Part shown: positions 27,352-36,284 of the stretch, one piece after another
Layout of the letters: every line of letters begins with the position of its first letter
Position numbering within the stretch: position 1 is the first letter of the stretch
Source: Acidimicrobiales bacterium
GTDB taxonomy: Bacteria; Actinomycetota; Acidimicrobiia; Acidimicrobiales; Aldehydirespiratoraceae
Length of the DNA: 64,000 nucleotides
Direction: 5' to 3'
Assembly (NCBI GenBank): GCA_029246685.1
Contig: JAQWMR010000005.1
Span: forward strand, 1-64,000
Notes under the pieces: generated by a model
Seen by the model: the letters and a program-made list of their open reading frames with translations, nothing else
Databases searched by the model: none
What the model was told of the DNA's origin: nothing
Translations under genes and position numbers: made by a program

Positions 27352-28429
27352 GATCCCCGGCGTGATCAGCGCCGAGCAGATCCGTATCACCGCCGACCAC
27401 ATCGCCGAATGGCAGCTGACGTCCGGCATGATCCCGTGGTACCCCGGCGGCCACGCCGACCCCTGGAACCACATCGAGGCCGCCATGGCGCTCGTGATCG
27501 GCGATCGCCGGGCCGAAGCTGAAGCCGCGTACCAGTGGCTCATCGACGTCCAACGCGACGACGGCTCGTGGCACCAGTACTACCTAGAGAACGAGGTCGA
27601 GCAGGACAAGCTCGACGCCAACGTCATCGCCTACATCGCGGCCGGCGTCTGGCACCACTACCTCCACTTCCGCGACCTGAGCTACCTCGAGGAGATGTGG
27701 AAGGTCGTCGAGCCGGCAATCGACTTCGTGCTGGACCTCCAGCAGCCCCGCGGCGAGATCCTCTGGGCCCGTCACCCCGACGGCACTCCATGGTCGTTCG
27801 CGCTGCTCACCGGCTCGTCGTCGATCGCCCACTCGTTGCGCTGCGCCGTGGCGATCGCTGAGGAACTCCACCACGAACGGCCGGACTGGGAACTCTCCGT
27901 CGGCCAGCTTGCCCACGCGATCCGCCACGAGCGCGAAGACGCCTTCTCGCCGAAGCACCGCTGGGCGATGGACTGGTACTACCCGGTCCTGGCCGGCGTG
28001 ATCACCGGCGACGCCGGTCGCGCCCACCTGGCCGACCGCTTCGACACGTTCATGCTCGAGGACAAGGGCATCCGCTGCGTCTCCGACCGGCCGTGGGTCA
28101 CCACCGCCGAGACCTGCGAATGCGCCCTTGCCCACCTGGGCGTCGGCGAAACCGAGATCGCTCGCCAGCTCTTCGCGGCCGCCCAGGCGACCCGTGAGGA
28201 CGACGGCAAGTACATCACCGGCATCGTCCACCCGGAAGGCACGCTGTTCCCGCCGGAAGAGCGGTCTACTTACTCGTCAGCCGCGGTGTTGCTGACAGCG
28301 GAAGCGATCGAGGGCACCAGCCCCGCGTGGCGCCTCTTCGCCGACCACGACTTCCTGCCCGCGATTATCGACGTCGACCCCGCCGACCGCCCCGTCGACA
28401 CGGACGTGGACGAGCGCGCCCGCGACTGA
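27335..28429 (+). CDS. Prenyltransferase/squalene-cyclase-like alpha/alpha toroid protein
   Basis: A 364-residue helical repeat protein. Repeats such as AAYQWLIDVQRDDGSWHQYY and DFVLDLQQPRGEILWARHPDG carry the QxxDGSW-like signature of terpene-cyclase/prenyltransferase toroids; RHKHRWAMDWYYPVLAGV-like Trp/Tyr-rich stretches line the putative cavity. The DxDD motif of true squalene-hopene cyclases is not seen, so a cyclase activity is not supported. It could process or bind an isoprenoid or glycan. It is coupled to the methyltransferase by overlap and ends at a 30-bp hairpin. Confidence 0.6.
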   Translation: MRMPPEIPGVISAEQIRITADHIAEWQLTSGMIPWYPGGHADPWNHIEAAMALVIGDRRAEAEAAYQWLIDVQRDDGSWHQYYLENEVEQDKLDANVIAYIAAGVWHHYLHFRDLSYLEEMWKVVEPAIDFVLDLQQPRGEILWARHPDGTPWSFALLTGSSSIAHSLRCAVAIAEELHHERPDWELSVGQLAHAIRHEREDAFSPKHRWAMDWYYPVLAGVITGDAGRAHLADRFDTFMLEDKGIRCVSDRPWVTTAETCECALAHLGVGETEIARQLFAAAQATREDDGKYITGIVHPEGTLFPPEERSTYSSAAVLLTAEAIEGTSPAWRLFADHDFLPAIIDVDPADRPVDTDVDERARD

Positions 28430-28435
28430 CCGCCT

Positions 28436-28498
28436 ACCCTTCGTTCTGGGTGAACATTCGGTCGGATACCGACCGAATGTTCACCCAGAACGAAGGGT
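28436..28498. terminator. 30-bp perfect inverted repeat, likely bidirectional terminator
   Basis: Perfect 30-bp arms (28436-28465 and 28469-28498) around a 3-base loop ATA, beginning ACCCTTCGTTC. It lies between two convergent genes and contains the stop codon of the MFS remnant. No long T-run follows on either strand. The length and perfection are unusual for a simple terminator, so it could also be a mobile-element scar. Confidence 0.6.
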
Positions 28499-29434
28499 TT
28501 GAGCGGGTTCGAACAGAGTCGGCTCACCCGGCTCGGTGATCTCCGCTCGGGCTGGGAGGAATCTCGCGGCGAAGGCGCTGCCGGCGGCGACGGACATGCC
28601 GGACAGGAAGGCGTCGTTCACCGTGTCGAGGTAGGCGGGCGCGGCGGCGCCGAGCTCGGGGGAGACGAACTGAGCCGCTGCGACCGACTCCTCGGTGGCA
28701 TGCCGAGCACTCTCGGGGAGGGCGCCGATGACCTCGCTGTCGCCGAGAGCGTTGATGTAGATCGAGCTGAAGACGGACCCGATGATGGCGACGTCGAGCG
28801 TGCCGCCGAGCTCGCGGGTCGTGTCGTTCACGGCCGACCCGATGCCGGCCCTGTCCGCCGAGAGCGATCCCATGATCGACTCCGTCGCCGGCGCCGTTGC
28901 CAGACCGAGGCCCGTGCCGAGGAAGAACATCTGGCCGACGATCTCCATGTACGGCGTCACCGTCGAAGCAGTGGACACCCAGAGGAAGCCGATGCCCATC
29001 AGGGCAAGACCGAGCGAGACGACCCGAGTGGTGCCGAAGCGTTCGGCGAACTTCGGGGACGTCACGGCCGCGATCACCGTCGCGACCGGCACGGTCCGTA
29101 GGCCTGCCTCCAGCGGACCGCCGCCGCGGACCAGCTGGAAGTCCTGGGTGACGAGGAAGATGAAGCCGAAGAGCGCGAAGAACGCAGACGTGACGCTGAA
29201 GCTCGCTGCGGAGAACCGGGGGTTTCGGAAGATCCGGACCGGCAGCATCGGGTGCGCCGTCCGCAGCTCCCAGACCACGAAGGACGCCAGGAGCGCCGCC
29301 GCGGCCGCGAAGCCGGTGAGGGTGGTGCCGCTCGCCCATCCCCACTCGGGCGCCTCGATGATCGTGAAGATGAGGGCGCAGAGTGGTATCGACTTCGACA
29401 TCGGAACGGCGACGAGCTTGGGCTGGTCGGCCAT
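28481..29434 (-). pseudogene. MFS (DHA2/14-TMS drug transporter type), N-terminally truncated
   Basis: About 317 codons covering the C-terminal half of a 14-helix drug:H+ antiporter. It starts inside the protein at SIPLCALIFTIIEAPEWGW and continues with RIFRNPRFSAASFSV, GTGLGLATAPATESIMG and NDTTRELGGTLDVAIIGSV, conserved landmarks after helix 7. The N-terminal half with the first seven helices and motif A is missing. Only a short ATG-led stretch precedes the breakpoint near 29434. A half transporter is unlikely to work. Its stop codon lies in the hairpin at 28436-28498. Confidence 0.7.
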
Positions 29435-29934
29435 GCAGAGTCTCGTCGAGCTCTACGTCAAAATGGAGGACGTGGGCGCTCGCCACGGCCAGGGCGCCAT
29501 CCCGCCGATCGGTGAGGTGGCTGAGCAGTTCGGCGCGATGATCGTCGCCGGAATGACTGCTACGCCGTCACCTTCGTGACCCGCACGGGGGACCACTTGG
29601 CCGAGAGTAGCTGCACCACGATCCACTGACCGTCAGCAGCCTGCCGAACTGCGCTCGGACGGGGTAGCCCGCGAGCCTGCGCTCGAGCCTCGTCTCGTGT
29701 AGCCGCCGTGGCCAAGACCTTCTCGCTGTAAGTCACTATCCCGCTCACGATCCCGCCCGGATTGGTGATTCCCGTAGTTCCGCTGTCTCCTCGAGGTAAC
29801 CATCGACGGAGGGACCGCGGCTGTTGACGCAATGAGGGCAACAAGCCCACAAGTCCCGAAAGGGGTCCCTAGCGCCACTAGGCCAAACGACTCAGTCGTG
29901 GCAGCCGAACGTCGTCTGAGTGACGTTCAGTGCG
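29435..29934. other. Gene-poor junction with fragments
   Basis: Half a kilobase without an intact recognisable gene. A plus-strand frame at 29433-29579 reads MQSLVELYVKMEDVGARHGQ onward and could be the tail of a lost gene; it abuts the MFS breakpoint. A minus-strand small frame is listed separately. A 7-bp hairpin (29907-29913 with 29922-29928, GAACGTC/GACGTTC) follows the methyltransferase stop. The region looks like the site of a deletion. Confidence 0.35.
29560..29850 (-). CDS. Small hypothetical protein (uncertain)
   Basis: Up to 96 codons. The C-terminal 60 (VTYSEKVLATAATRDEARAQ to VQLLSAKWSPVRVTKVTA) have normal protein-like composition, with a DGQWIVVQLLS strand reminiscent of SPOR-type repeats. 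A second frame upstream (GTG at 29878) reads like a signal peptide (GLVALIASTAAVPP), so the native gene may start there and be shifted in frame near 29793. I do not recognise a function, and the gene may be a remnant. Confidence 0.3.
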   Translation of the reverse strand: MGLLPSLRQQPRSLRRWLPRGDSGTTGITNPGGIVSGIVTYSEKVLATAATRDEARAQARGLPRPSAVRQAADGQWIVVQLLSAKWSPVRVTKVTA

Positions 29935-30564
29935 TCAGATACCGTCGGCGACGCGCTCGAGCACGCGGAGCGACCCGACGGCGGCGAGCTCCTGAAAGGC
30001 GTTCGATTCGAGCGCACGGCAGTAGATCTCGTACGGAGGGCGACCGCCGTCATCCGGATTCGGGAAGACGTCGTGGATCAACAGCCGGCCACCGATGGCC
30101 ACGTGCGGCACCCAGATCTCGTAGTCGCGATGGGCCGGATCGTGGCCATGACCGCCATCGATGAAGAGCAACGCCAGCGGCGTCGCCCACACAGAGCCGA
30201 CCGTCGGCGAATCACCGACGAGGGCGACCACGCTGCCCTCGAGGCCGGCGTCGTGGATCGTGCGACGAAAGATCGGGAGGGTGTCCATCTTGTCGACGGC
30301 AGGGTCGACCAGATCGGGCTCGTGCCACTCCCAGCCGGCCTGGTTTTCCTCAGAGCCTCGATGGTGGTCGAGCGCAAACAGGACCCGGCCGCGAGCCTGC
30401 GCAGCCGCGCCGATGTAGACGCCGGACTTGCCGCAGTAGCTGCCCACCTCGAGGAACGGTCCGTCCACATCGACGGCGAGGGCTGCCTCGTGAAGCGCCA
30501 GGCCTTCGTCGGGAGGCATGAAGCCGCGCGCGGCCTCAGCGAACTCGCGGACCTTGTCGTCCAT
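29935..30564 (-). CDS. Class I SAM methyltransferase (Methyltransf_24/CmcI-like)
   Basis: A 209-residue protein. FLEVGSYCGKSGVYIGAAAQ is the SAM loop, LFALDHHRGSEEN the ribose-binding acidic position, and LALLFIDGGHGHDPAHRDYE is the DGxH motif typical of Methyltransf_24, followed by IGGRLLIHDVF. It resembles sugar/glycan O-methyltransferases. It directly follows the GtrA gene (adjacent stop and start) on the minus strand, suggesting a joint role in modifying a membrane glycan; the substrate is unknown. Confidence 0.75.
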   Translation of the reverse strand: MDDKVREFAEAARGFMPPDEGLALHEAALAVDVDGPFLEVGSYCGKSGVYIGAAAQARGRVLFALDHHRGSEENQAGWEWHEPDLVDPAVDKMDTLPIFRRTIHDAGLEGSVVALVGDSPTVGSVWATPLALLFIDGGHGHDPAHRDYEIWVPHVAIGGRLLIHDVFPNPDDGGRPPYEIYCRALESNAFQELAAVGSLRVLERVADGI

Positions 30565-31044
30565 TCAGACGACCTCGACCTCAACGTCGGCCGACTTGTC
30601 AGGACCCCACATGAGCCGGTCCAGGATCACAAACTTCGCGACCCAGACCACCCCGTAGGCGCAGAACTGGACGGCCAGCAGCACCAGGCTGTGGTCTGTC
30701 ATCGTCCCCGCGATAGTGACGCAGACACTCGAAAATCCGAGCCCGATGAGGGCCAGAATCCAGAACGGCGCGATTTCCGCCTTCACGCTGTTCTCTCCCG
30801 TCTGCTCCCACACCCAATAGCGACTCAAGATGTAGGCGGGGCCCGTACTTACTGCCCACGCGACCAGGTTCGCGGGAAGCGGTTCCATGTCGAACGCATT
30901 GAGGCAGAGAACGAAGGTGCCGCTTCCGACCAAGACGTTGATTACCGAGACGCCGCAGTACCGCACGAGCTTCCACGGGTCACTGACGAGCTCGCGGAGC
31001 GCGGCGAAACGCGACGTGGACATGGGAGACGAGGTTACCGGCAT
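30565..31044 (-). CDS. GtrA-family membrane protein
   Basis: A 159-residue protein with four hydrophobic segments and the GtrA hallmarks: LVRYCGVSVINVLVG near the N-terminus, SRYWVWE in the middle and VWVAKFVILDRLMWG at the end. GtrA proteins help move or position polyprenyl-phosphate-linked sugars across the membrane for glycan decoration. The start could be the ATG at 31044 or 31023; the second skips seven uncertain residues. It is adjacent to the methyltransferase and divergent from the thioesterase. Confidence 0.85.
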   Translation of the reverse strand: MPVTSSPMSTSRFAALRELVSDPWKLVRYCGVSVINVLVGSGTFVLCLNAFDMEPLPANLVAWAVSTGPAYILSRYWVWEQTGENSVKAEIAPFWILALIGLGFSSVCVTIAGTMTDHSLVLLAVQFCAYGVVWVAKFVILDRLMWGPDKSADVEVEVV

Positions 31045-31115
31045 ACCCCTTCCTGTCGGTCACACGCCGTCGCCCTTGACCGCAGCAGGCCGCGGCGGTG
31101 CGGCAGTATGAGCCG

Positions 31116-31969
31116 ATGCAGAACGACGTCGACGATCTCGTCGACCTCCTCGACCTCGAGGTGATCGAGGTCAACATCTTCCGTGGCGTGTCACCTGACG
31201 AGAGCCGCATGCGGATCTTCGGCGGACAAGTGGCTGGTCAGGCGCTCGTCGCGGCTGCCCGAACAGTCGACGAGGACCACCCGGTCCACTCGCTCCACGC
31301 GTACTTCCTGCGCCCCGGCGACCCGTCGATTCCGGTGCTCTACGAGGTGGACCGGGTTCGCGACGGACGGTCGTTCACCACTCGCCGAGTCGTGGGGATC
31401 CAACACGGGCGGGCGATCTTCAACCTCGCCGCGTCGTTCCACATCAACGAACCCGGGCTCGAGCACCTCGAGCCGATGCCTGACGTGCCGAGACCCGACG
31501 ACCTGCCGACCCAGGCTGACCGGTTCGCAGAGATGGGATGGAGGATCCGTTCCCGGACCAACCCCGCCCCCTCGACTTCCGCTACATCACCGCCTCGCCG
31601 ATGAATCGCAGCGAGCCGATGGCGCCCGTCCAGCAGGTCTGGTTTCGAGCCGACGGCAAGTTACCCGACAACCAGGTGCTCCACACGTGCCTGCTCACGT
31701 ATGCGTCGGGCATGACTCTGCTCGACACCACGCCGATGCCGCACGGCACCGGCGCCATCGGCGGGGACGCCCAGATGGCGTCGCTCGACCACGCGATGTG
31801 GTTCCACGGCACGTTCCGAGCCGACGAGTGGCTGCTCTACGACCAGCACACACCGGCCAGCACCGGCGCCCGTGGGCTGGCAACGGGCCGAGTGTTCACC
31901 CACGACGGCCGCCTCATCGCGAGCGTCATGCAAGAAGGCCTCATCCGAAAGGTGGAATCCTCCTCGTGA
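31116..31969 (+). CDS. tesB: Acyl-CoA thioesterase II (TesB), frameshifted
   Basis: A double-hotdog thioesterase split in two frames. The first has FRGVSPDESRMRIFGGQVAG, HSLHAYFLRPGD and FNLAASF; it loses the family match after DRFAEMG. The second frame continues with MEDPFPDQPRPLDFRYI, LLTYASGMTLLDTT and SLDHAMWFHGTFRADEWLLY, the C-terminal hotdog with the catalytic Asp region. One extra G in the GGG at 31535-31537 joins both into about 284 residues, the normal TesB length. TesB hydrolyses medium/long acyl-CoA. Start ATG 31116 is preferred over GTG 31098. The stop overlaps the next gene. Confidence 0.75.
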
Positions 31970-33195
31970 GACTCCGATCCCTCATCGCCGGCGTTCTCGC
32001 GCTCGGACTCGTCGCCTCCGCGTGCGGCGAGGACAATGCGCTCGACCCGTCAACGGGCACCACGCTGCCGGTCGTCACCGATCCACCGGACGAAACCACC
32101 TCGACCACGACGACAACCACCGAGCCGGCCGCGGCCGACGGCGATATCAGCCAAGCTGCGGTCAGCCTCACCACACTCGGCAACTACACCGAGCCGGTGG
32201 ACACGGCGGTCGCCCCGAACGGCGAACTCTGGCTCGCCGAGCGGGAGGGCCTGATCAGTGTGCTCGATCCCGTCACCGGCGAGCTGAGCGACGCGATCGT
32301 CGACATCACCACGGAGACGGTGGCCGGCGGCGAGCGGGGCCTCCTCGGCCTCGCGGTCGACGGCGACAACCTCTACGTGAACTTCACGGACCTCGACGGG
32401 CATACGAACGTCGACGCCTTCGTGCTGGACGACGACGGTCATCCCGGCGAGCGTCACCATCTTCTGTTGATCGAGCAGCCGTTCGGCAACCACAACGGCG
32501 GCGGGCTCGCGATCGGGCCGGACGGCCATCTCTACATCGGTGTGGGCGACGGCGGCCTGGCCGCCGATCCGCTCGGCGCCGGTCAGGACCCGACGCAGAT
32601 CCTCGGCTCGATTTTGCGGATCGACCCGACGCCCGGCGGCGAAACGCCCTACGCGATCCCGGCGGACAATCCGTATGCAGACGGAGCGAACGGGCGTCCG
32701 GAGATCTTCATGATCGGCGCTCGCAATCCCTGGCGCTTCTCGTTCGACCCGGTCACCGATGATCTCTGGATCGCCGACGTAGGCCAGAACCTCTGGGAGG
32801 AAGTCGACCTCATGCTCGGCGCCAACGGCTGGGGCCTCGGCGGCAACCTCGGCTGGAACCTGCGGGAAGGCACCCATGAGTTCGGCGGCCCCAAGCCGGA
32901 CGGCAACATCGATCCCGTGTTCGAGTACCCCCACCGCGGCGCCTCGCCGAGCGGGTGCAGCATCAGCGGTGGCGTCGTCTACCGCGGCACCGCCATCCCC
33001 GACCTCGTCGGTGCCTATGCGTTCGGCGACTACTGCAACTCGACGGTCTGGGCGATCTCGACCTCGACCGGCGAAGTCGTGTTCGCAGACCTCGGAGGCG
33101 AGGTCGACGAGCTGGTCGGGATCACCGCGGATGCAGACGGCGAGCTGCTCGCACTCACGCTCAGCGGCAACATCGAACGCATCGTGCCGGCGTGA
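31966..33195 (+). CDS. Glucose/sorbosone dehydrogenase-like (PQQ-GDH family) lipoprotein
   Basis: A 409-residue exported lipoprotein: signal with lipobox ASAC, a Thr-rich linker, then a six-bladed beta-propeller of the soluble quinoprotein glucose dehydrogenase/YliI family. Marks are GERGLLGLAVDGD, NHNGGGLAIGPDGHLYIGVG, GSILRIDPTPGG, GARNPWRFSFDP and DVGQNLWEEVD. Family members oxidise aldose sugars with PQQ and Ca, but many homologs are uncharacterised and PQQ synthesis is not visible here. The GTG start overlaps the thioesterase stop and its own stop overlaps the next lipoprotein. Confidence 0.85.
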   Translation: MRLRSLIAGVLALGLVASACGEDNALDPSTGTTLPVVTDPPDETTSTTTTTTEPAAADGDISQAAVSLTTLGNYTEPVDTAVAPNGELWLAEREGLISVLDPVTGELSDAIVDITTETVAGGERGLLGLAVDGDNLYVNFTDLDGHTNVDAFVLDDDGHPGERHHLLLIEQPFGNHNGGGLAIGPDGHLYIGVGDGGLAADPLGAGQDPTQILGSILRIDPTPGGETPYAIPADNPYADGANGRPEIFMIGARNPWRFSFDPVTDDLWIADVGQNLWEEVDLMLGANGWGLGGNLGWNLREGTHEFGGPKPDGNIDPVFEYPHRGASPSGCSISGGVVYRGTAIPDLVGAYAFGDYCNSTVWAISTSTGEVVFADLGGEVDELVGITADADGELLALTLSGNIERIVPA

Positions 33196-34178
33196 TCGGC
33201 CGGGCAGCCGCGGGGCTGGTCGGCTTCGCTCTCGCAGTCGCGGCCTGCTCCGGAACGGATCGCCCGGTCCTCAGCGACACCACCCTCGCGACCACCATAA
33301 GCTCGACGTCCACGACATCGACCTCCACCACGACCACCGAAGCCCCGTTCGTCCAGCCCGCCGCGCCTGACGGCCGCCTGTACCCGGCGGTGGCCGCAGA
33401 CATCGGCGAGGCAGCGCAGCGGCTCTACTCCGTCGAGGCGATGATCCACACGATCGAGCCGACCGACGCCGACTTCGCGAACCTCGCCCACGAACAACAG
33501 ATGCTCTACCGGAAAATCGGTCGGGCGCCGAGCGAGATCCCCGTGGTGCTGGCGGGCGCGCCCGAATCCCTGCGCCCGATCATCGAACGCCACCTCGCAG
33601 CCCGCCGATCGATCGCCGCGCTCAGCAGCGGCTCCGGCGAGGGACCGACGAACGTGCCGGCGTGGGAGATCATTCCCCCGCTCCCCGCCGAGGAGCTACG
33701 GACGCTCTATGAGGCGGCCGCCGCCGACACGGGCATCGACTGGAGCTTCATCGCCGCCATCAACATGCTCGAGACCGGCTTCGGTCGCATCGACGGCCTG
33801 TCCACGGCCGGAGCGCAAGGGCCGATGCAGTTCCTCCCGACCACGTGGGAGGAGGTCAGCGACGGCGACATCGACGATCCCTACGACGCCATTCCCGCCG
33901 CCGCTCTCTATCTCGTGCGCCGAGGCGGGCCGGAGGACATGCACAAGGCGCTCTGGGGCTACAACAATTCCGACGCCTACGTCGCCGCCGTCACCCACTA
34001 CGCCACCCTGTTCCGCGAGGACGACCGGTCGTTTCTCGCCGCCCATGCCTGGGAGATCCACTACTCGGCCGCGATCGCCGACCTCTGGTTCCCGGTCGGG
34101 TATCGGCTCGAGGAGTCGCAGCCGGCCGAGGACTACATCGTCGATGCGCCGTGGTCGGCGCCACCGCCGCGTCTCTGA
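33192..34178 (+). CDS. Lytic transglycosylase (SLT-type) lipoprotein
   Basis: A 328-residue exported protein. The signal ends in lipobox VAACS and is followed by a Ser/Thr-rich linker and a helical region. The C-terminal half is an SLT domain: SFIAAINMLETGFGR with the catalytic Glu, LSTAGAQGPMQFLPTTWEEV, AIPAAALYLVRRGGPEDMHK and ALWGYNNSDAYV. It cleaves peptidoglycan glycan strands with formation of 1,6-anhydro-MurNAc. GTG start at 33192 overlaps the previous stop. Confidence 0.88.
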   Translation: MIGRAAAGLVGFALAVAACSGTDRPVLSDTTLATTISSTSTTSTSTTTTEAPFVQPAAPDGRLYPAVAADIGEAAQRLYSVEAMIHTIEPTDADFANLAHEQQMLYRKIGRAPSEIPVVLAGAPESLRPIIERHLAARRSIAALSSGSGEGPTNVPAWEIIPPLPAEELRTLYEAAAADTGIDWSFIAAINMLETGFGRIDGLSTAGAQGPMQFLPTTWEEVSDGDIDDPYDAIPAAALYLVRRGGPEDMHKALWGYNNSDAYVAAVTHYATLFREDDRSFLAAHAWEIHYSAAIADLWFPVGYRLEESQPAEDYIVDAPWSAPPPRL

Positions 34179-34194
34179 GAATTACGCTCGGACA

Positions 34195-34641
34195 ATGGTC
34201 GAGACCTACATCGCCACGGAAGTCACCGACGATCTGCGAGAGGCAATGGACCGGCTCGTACCCCAGCTGTCCAAGTCCAATCCCCCGCCGACCAACGAGG
34301 CGCTCCAGGAGATGATCGACTCCGACGCAGCGATCCTCTTCATGTGCCGCGACGAGACCGGGGTCCTCGGCACGCTCACGCTAATCCTCTTCCGCATCCC
34401 GACCGGTATCCGAGCGTGGATCGAAGACGTGATCGTGGACGAGGCCGCCCGTGGCAAGGGCGTCGGCCGGATCCTCAACGAGGCAGCGATCGAGCACGCC
34501 TTCGAGCAAGGCGCCATCACCGTCGACCTCACCTCACGCCCCTCACGCGAAGCCGCCAACCGCCTCTACCAACGCATCGGCTTCATCGAACGCGACACCA
34601 ACGTCTACCGCTACGCCCCACCCGCCCAACAGCAAAGTTGA
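34195..34641 (+). CDS. GNAT-family acetyltransferase
   Basis: A 148-residue single-domain GNAT. GVLGTLTLILFR is strand beta-4, then IEDVIVDEAARGKGVGRILNE with the R/Q-x-x-G-x-G/A acetyl-CoA loop, and the C-terminal REAANRLYQRIGFIERDTNVYR. Substrate unknown. Start ATG at 34195 follows the transglycosylase by 16 bp, so it may be the last gene of that operon. A dispersed palindrome follows directly after the stop. Confidence 0.85.
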   Translation: MVETYIATEVTDDLREAMDRLVPQLSKSNPPPTNEALQEMIDSDAAILFMCRDETGVLGTLTLILFRIPTGIRAWIEDVIVDEAARGKGVGRILNEAAIEHAFEQGAITVDLTSRPSREAANRLYQRIGFIERDTNVYRYAPPAQQQS

Positions 34642-34643
34642 CA

Positions 34644-34672
34644 GTAACGGGGGGTCAGACCCCCCCCGTTAC
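34644..34672. repeat. Dispersed palindrome, copy 1 (REP-like)
   Basis: GTAACGGGGGGTCAGACC followed by CCCCCGTTAC: near-perfect inverted repeat with centre TCAGA. It lies between two convergent genes and could terminate both. Related copies at 48491, 55870 and 62806 share the GGGGTCAGACCCC core. Confidence 0.75.
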
Positions 34673-34678
34673 ACAAGC

Positions 34679-36118
34679 TCAGGCGGGGAGGAGGACGGAC
34701 TGGATTTCGGTGAAGGGGCCGAAGCCCTCTGGGCCGAGTTCGCGGCCGATACCGGACTTTTTGAAGCCGCCGAACGGGCTGGCCATGTCGAGGATGGCGG
34801 CGCTGTTCACGGCGACGACCCCCGTCCGGATCTGGCCGGCGATGTCAGCCGCCCGATCGAGGTCGGTCGTCCACACGGAGCCGCTCAGGCCGTAGTCCGA
34901 GTCGTTCGAGATACGGATCGCGTCCTCGACGGTGTCGTAGGCGATGCATGACAGCACCGGCCCGAAGATCTCCTCGCGGGCGATGGTCATGTCGTTGGTG
35001 ACATCGCGGAAAACTGTGGGCTCCACGAAGTAGCCCTTCTCGAACTGGCTCGCGAGGTTGCCGCCGGTGACGGCCACCGCGCCAGCGTCCTTGCCGGCTT
35101 GGAGGTAGCCACCGACCTTCTCGTGCTGACGCTTCGCAACGAGCGGTCCGAGCACCATCTCCGGGTCGGTGGGATCGCCGTACGGCAGCGCGCTCACAGC
35201 GGCACCGAGCGCTTCGGTGATCTCGTCGTAGCGGGTCCTCGGCACGAGGATGCGGGTCTGGGCACCGCAGGCCTGGCCGGTATTGAGCATCCCGGACATG
35301 ACGAGATCGCCCATGACGGCATCGAGATCGACGTCGTCCAGAACGATCGCTGCAGACTTGCCGCCGAGTTCGAGCGTGCAGCGCTTGATCTGCTCGCCAC
35401 AGATGCCAGCGACGATGCTGCCGGTCAGAGCGGAACCGGTGAAGCTCACCTTGTCGATGTTCGGATGGCGGACGAGATACTCCGAGCCGGTCCGATCCGC
35501 CGAGACGACGTTGATCACACCAGCCGGAATGCCGGCCTCTTTGGCGCACTCGCCGATGAGCCGCCCGTGCAGCGGCGTCTCCGGCGCAGTCTTCAGGATC
35601 ATCGTCGAGCCGGTGGCGATCACGGGACCGAGCTTCATGGCGGCGATGAACAGCGGCACATTCCACGGCACGATGCCGGCGCATACGCCGACCGGCTGAC
35701 GATTGATCAGCACCTTCTGGCCGAGCGAGCCCTGGCGCTGCTCCTGCCATGCGTAGTTCTTGCCGATGTTGACGTACTGGTCGAGGACCATCGTTGAGGC
35801 GAAGACCTGCATCATCATCGACTGCGTCGTCGGGGTTCCGACCTCCGCCGTGATCACGTCGGCGAACTCCTGGGTCCGCGCCTGGATGGCCTGACTGAAG
35901 CGACTGAGCGCCTCCACCCGGTCATCGGGCGTCCACGTGCGCCACTCGCCGTTGAACGCAGCGACGGAACTCGCGACCGCAGCGTCGATGTCGGCCGGAC
36001 CGCAGTCCGGAGCCGAACCGATGATCTCTTCGGTCGCTGGGTTGATGACCTGGATCCGGTCCGCCGTTTCGGCGGTCACGTGCTCATTGTCGATGAAAAT
36101 CGTCGTCTGCTCGTCCAT
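34679..36118 (-). CDS. NAD(P)-dependent aldehyde dehydrogenase
   Basis: A 479-residue class I-like aldehyde dehydrogenase. It has IVPWNVPLFIAAMKLGP (cofactor-binding Asn), GSALTGSIV, LELGGKSAAIVLDD with catalytic Glu, and NTGQACGAQTRILVP with the nucleophilic Cys. The substrate is not clear; resemblance is to broad-range or betaine/aromatic aldehyde enzymes. I chose ATG at 36118 (MDEQTTIF) because family members start there; a longer frame to 36211 adds an implausible Arg-rich lead. It is convergent with the GNAT gene across a palindrome. Confidence 0.88.
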   Translation of the reverse strand: MDEQTTIFIDNEHVTAETADRIQVINPATEEIIGSAPDCGPADIDAAVASSVAAFNGEWRTWTPDDRVEALSRFSQAIQARTQEFADVITAEVGTPTTQSMMMQVFASTMVLDQYVNIGKNYAWQEQRQGSLGQKVLINRQPVGVCAGIVPWNVPLFIAAMKLGPVIATGSTMILKTAPETPLHGRLIGECAKEAGIPAGVINVVSADRTGSEYLVRHPNIDKVSFTGSALTGSIVAGICGEQIKRCTLELGGKSAAIVLDDVDLDAVMGDLVMSGMLNTGQACGAQTRILVPRTRYDEITEALGAAVSALPYGDPTDPEMVLGPLVAKRQHEKVGGYLQAGKDAGAVAVTGGNLASQFEKGYFVEPTVFRDVTNDMTIAREEIFGPVLSCIAYDTVEDAIRISNDSDYGLSGSVWTTDLDRAADIAGQIRTGVVAVNSAAILDMASPFGGFKKSGIGRELGPEGFGPFTEIQSVLLPA

Positions 36119-36284
36119 GGTCGCAACGATAGCCAGCGTGCCGTGCGGTGCCCAGATGGCCACCGTTCGGAAATTTCGCAATATGTCGGTTGGATGACGG
36201 AATGAAGACACAGCGACCCGCTACTGTGTCACAGGCGGGATAGGGCGCTCTTCCTCCACGGGCGATCCTTTCAAGGAGTTCCAC

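Noticed and set aside
28503..28540. GGTTCGAAC, resembling a tRNA T-loop
   Set aside because: There is no cloverleaf around it; it lies in the coding end of the MFS remnant.
29633..29878. GDSG motif suggesting a trypsin-like protease
   Set aside because: The motif is only in one frame near a frame switch and no His/Asp regions or flanking protease sequence exist.
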